The notes under the pieces are model-generated. The model saw nothing but the letters and a program-made list of their open reading frames with translations, was not told the DNA's origin and did not search any database. Positions 6,112 through 6,542 of a stretch of DNA of 6,542 bases are shown in pieces (the stretch's first letter is position 1; each line of letters begins with the position of its first letter). The position numbers and the translations under genes were made by a program. Source of the DNA: Devosia equisanguinis (GTDB taxonomy: Bacteria > Pseudomonadota > Alphaproteobacteria > Rhizobiales > Hyphomicrobiaceae); NCBI GenBank assembly GCA_945901835.1, contig CAMDMH010000180.1, positions 1 through 6,542 of the forward strand, in the 5' to 3' direction.

Positions 6112-6254
6112 TGGTAAGAATGCAGAAATATCAATGGGAGTTGCCAGTTAGTGATGCACACAGGCGACCTTCGGTGGCATTGATTTACCTCAGGAACATC
6201 CCGAGACTGGCAACCATGGACAGCGGCCAGTTTTAACATTGCGCATGTCGAGAG
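6112..6254. other. Non-coding stretch right of the tRNA fragment
   Basis: No gene is supported; an open frame crosses from 5991 to 6236 but is a by-product of the tRNA fragment. The only structure is a 9-bp inverted repeat, GTTGCCAGT (6140-6148) and ACTGGCAAC (6206-6214), 57 bases apart. Such repeats flank the core of some tyrosine-integrase attachment sites, which fits the position next to the tRNA remnant but proves nothing. Confidence 0.4.
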
Positions 6255-6281
6255 CGGTTCAGCCCCGCGTGTGCGGGGAAC
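6255..6281 (-). CRISPR. Single type I-E-like CRISPR repeat (solitary or terminal)
   Basis: On the minus strand this 27-base unit runs from GTTCCCCGC through a 4-base loop to GCGGGG and ends CTGAACCG. Compared with the widespread type I-E repeat (GTTCCCCGCGCACGC followed by GGGGATGAACCG) it differs at 2 of 27 positions. The 6-bp stem CCCCGC/GCGGGG is perfect. No second copy is found at 61-base spacing on either side: the left side is unrelated, and on the right the spacer-length stretch 6282-6315 runs straight into the terminal repeats of an IS21-like element. In the usual I-E orientation the array would extend to the right, making this its leader-distal repeat. One repeat is not an array, so CRISPR identity rests on sequence match alone. 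Confidence 0.5.
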
Positions 6282-6315
6282 GGCAGGGAAGGAAGAGGGG
6301 GGAAGTGCCGCGCGA

Positions 6316-6352
6316 CAATCAAGGTGAGACACGTCGTCAATCAGGGTGAGAC
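6316..6352 (+). repeat. Two 15-bp direct repeats at the IS end
   Basis: CAATCAAGGTGAGAC (6316-6330) and CAATCAGGGTGAGAC (6338-6352) differ at one base and are spaced 22 bases start to start, about two helical turns. This fits repeated transposase-binding sites on one DNA face. Confidence 0.8.
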
Positions 6353-6355
6353 TGC

Positions 6356-6413
6356 GCCGGGGTGGACGGCCGACGGGAGGGCTTAAGCCCGACGGGAGGC
6401 CGTGCACCCCGGC
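6356..6413. repeat. 58-bp nested palindrome upstream of istA
   Basis: GCCGGGGTG (6356-6364) pairs with CACCCCGGC (6405-6413); after one mismatch ACGGCC (6366-6371) pairs with GGCCGT (6398-6403). Inside lies the perfect 12-bp palindrome GGGCTTAAGCCC (6379-6390), flanked by two copies of GACGGGAGG (6372-6380 and 6391-6399). As RNA it would be a very stable stem. It could block outside transcription from reading into the transposase gene, or hold back its translation. Confidence 0.7.
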
Positions 6414-6495
6414 GGCGCGTTTTTAAATCTCGTCTGGCGGTTGCGAGCGGCCGGGTGAAGCTGCTGATTCGTCTCAATGTTCGAGGGATCAGCAT

Positions 6496-6542
6496 TTGCC
6501 CGGCCTCCACATCACCGACCACCAGATGAGGCTGTACATGAG
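6496..6542 (+). CDS. istA: IS21-family transposase IstA, N-terminus only
   Basis: The frame from TTG at 6496 reads (M)PGLHITDHQMRLYM and is cut by the window edge. PGLHITDHQMRLYM is the characteristic beginning of one subgroup of IS21-family IstA transposases, DDE enzymes of about 500 residues that cut and join the element ends together with the ATPase IstB. TTG is the only start codon in frame near the conserved beginning, and GAGGG (6483-6487) lies 8 bases before it, which supports it. The frame stays open further upstream but without another start. Only 15 complete codons are visible, so whether the gene is intact cannot be told. Confidence 0.75.
   Translation, partial: MPGLHITDHQMRLYM

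Larger units (their letters stand above)
6306..6542 (+). mobile_element. IS21-family insertion sequence, left end (runs off the window)
   Basis: The end of an IS21-like element is indicated by the start of an istA-type transposase gene at 6496 and, before it, two near-identical direct repeats of 15 bases (6316-6330 and 6338-6352), as expected for the multiple transposase-binding sites at IS21-family ends. A large palindrome (6356-6413) lies between repeats and gene. The exact outer boundary is uncertain; 6306 is taken because a TG lies there, but any point from about 6300 to 6316 is possible. istB and the right end would lie beyond the window. Confidence 0.65.

Noticed and set aside
5991..6236. 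Plus-strand open frame of 81 codons
   Set aside because: It translates the tRNA-Pro fragment on the wrong strand (GEIRTRDPLLPK), a well-known false protein in databases.
6255..6281. GC-rich hairpin as a transcription terminator
   Set aside because: No T-run on either side, and the match to the type I-E repeat continues outside the stem (TGAACCG, GTTC), which a terminator would not explain.

Overview
This GC-rich window looks like chromosome from an alphaproteobacterium, probably a Bradyrhizobium- or Rhodopseudomonas-like member of the Hyphomicrobiales. The reasons are the DUF4170 gene (a family I know mainly from Alphaproteobacteria), the UbiA and RidA-type sequences, the codon use, and a proline tRNA fragment of rhizobial type. 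The placement rests on protein and RNA resemblance read by eye, not on a search.

Positions 1-5463 are ordinary chromosomal genes. An NAD(P)-dependent short-chain dehydrogenase (31-789, +) converges, 6 bases apart, on a minus-strand run read right to left: a DUF4170 protein (3339-3605), a half-size ABC exporter with fused membrane and ATPase domains (1479-3308) and a class II aldolase/adducin-type enzyme (796-1482). The exporter and aldolase overlap by ATGA, so they are probably translationally coupled. Further right, also on the minus strand, a Rid-family protein (5116-5463) precedes ubiA (4111-5076), the ubiquinone prenyltransferase; the 39-base gap suggests co-transcription.

The gap at 3606-4110 is not empty. 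It holds a 33-codon plus-strand small ORF with tandem Cys codons inside a 12-bp GC-rich hairpin, followed by a ribosome-binding site and a five-codon ORF. This resembles a leader peptide/attenuator that has lost its downstream gene.

Right of 5463 the sequence becomes a boundary zone: a decayed universal stress protein remnant (about 5580-5821, -), palindromes, then the 3' half of a tRNA-Pro(CGG) gene (6065-6111, -) that stops inside the anticodon stem. Such a fragment is the usual scar of an integrase that uses a tRNA gene, so the sequence to its right is probably the end of an integrated element. That part holds one isolated repeat matching the type I-E CRISPR repeat at 25 of 27 positions (6255-6281). 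Thirty-odd bases later comes the left end of an IS21-family insertion sequence: two 15-bp direct repeats, a 58-bp nested palindrome, and the first codons of istA, which run off the window. The simplest reading is a genomic island at tRNA-Pro carrying, or once carrying, a type I-E CRISPR array interrupted by an IS21-like element. The rest of the array, any cas genes and the integrase would lie outside this window.
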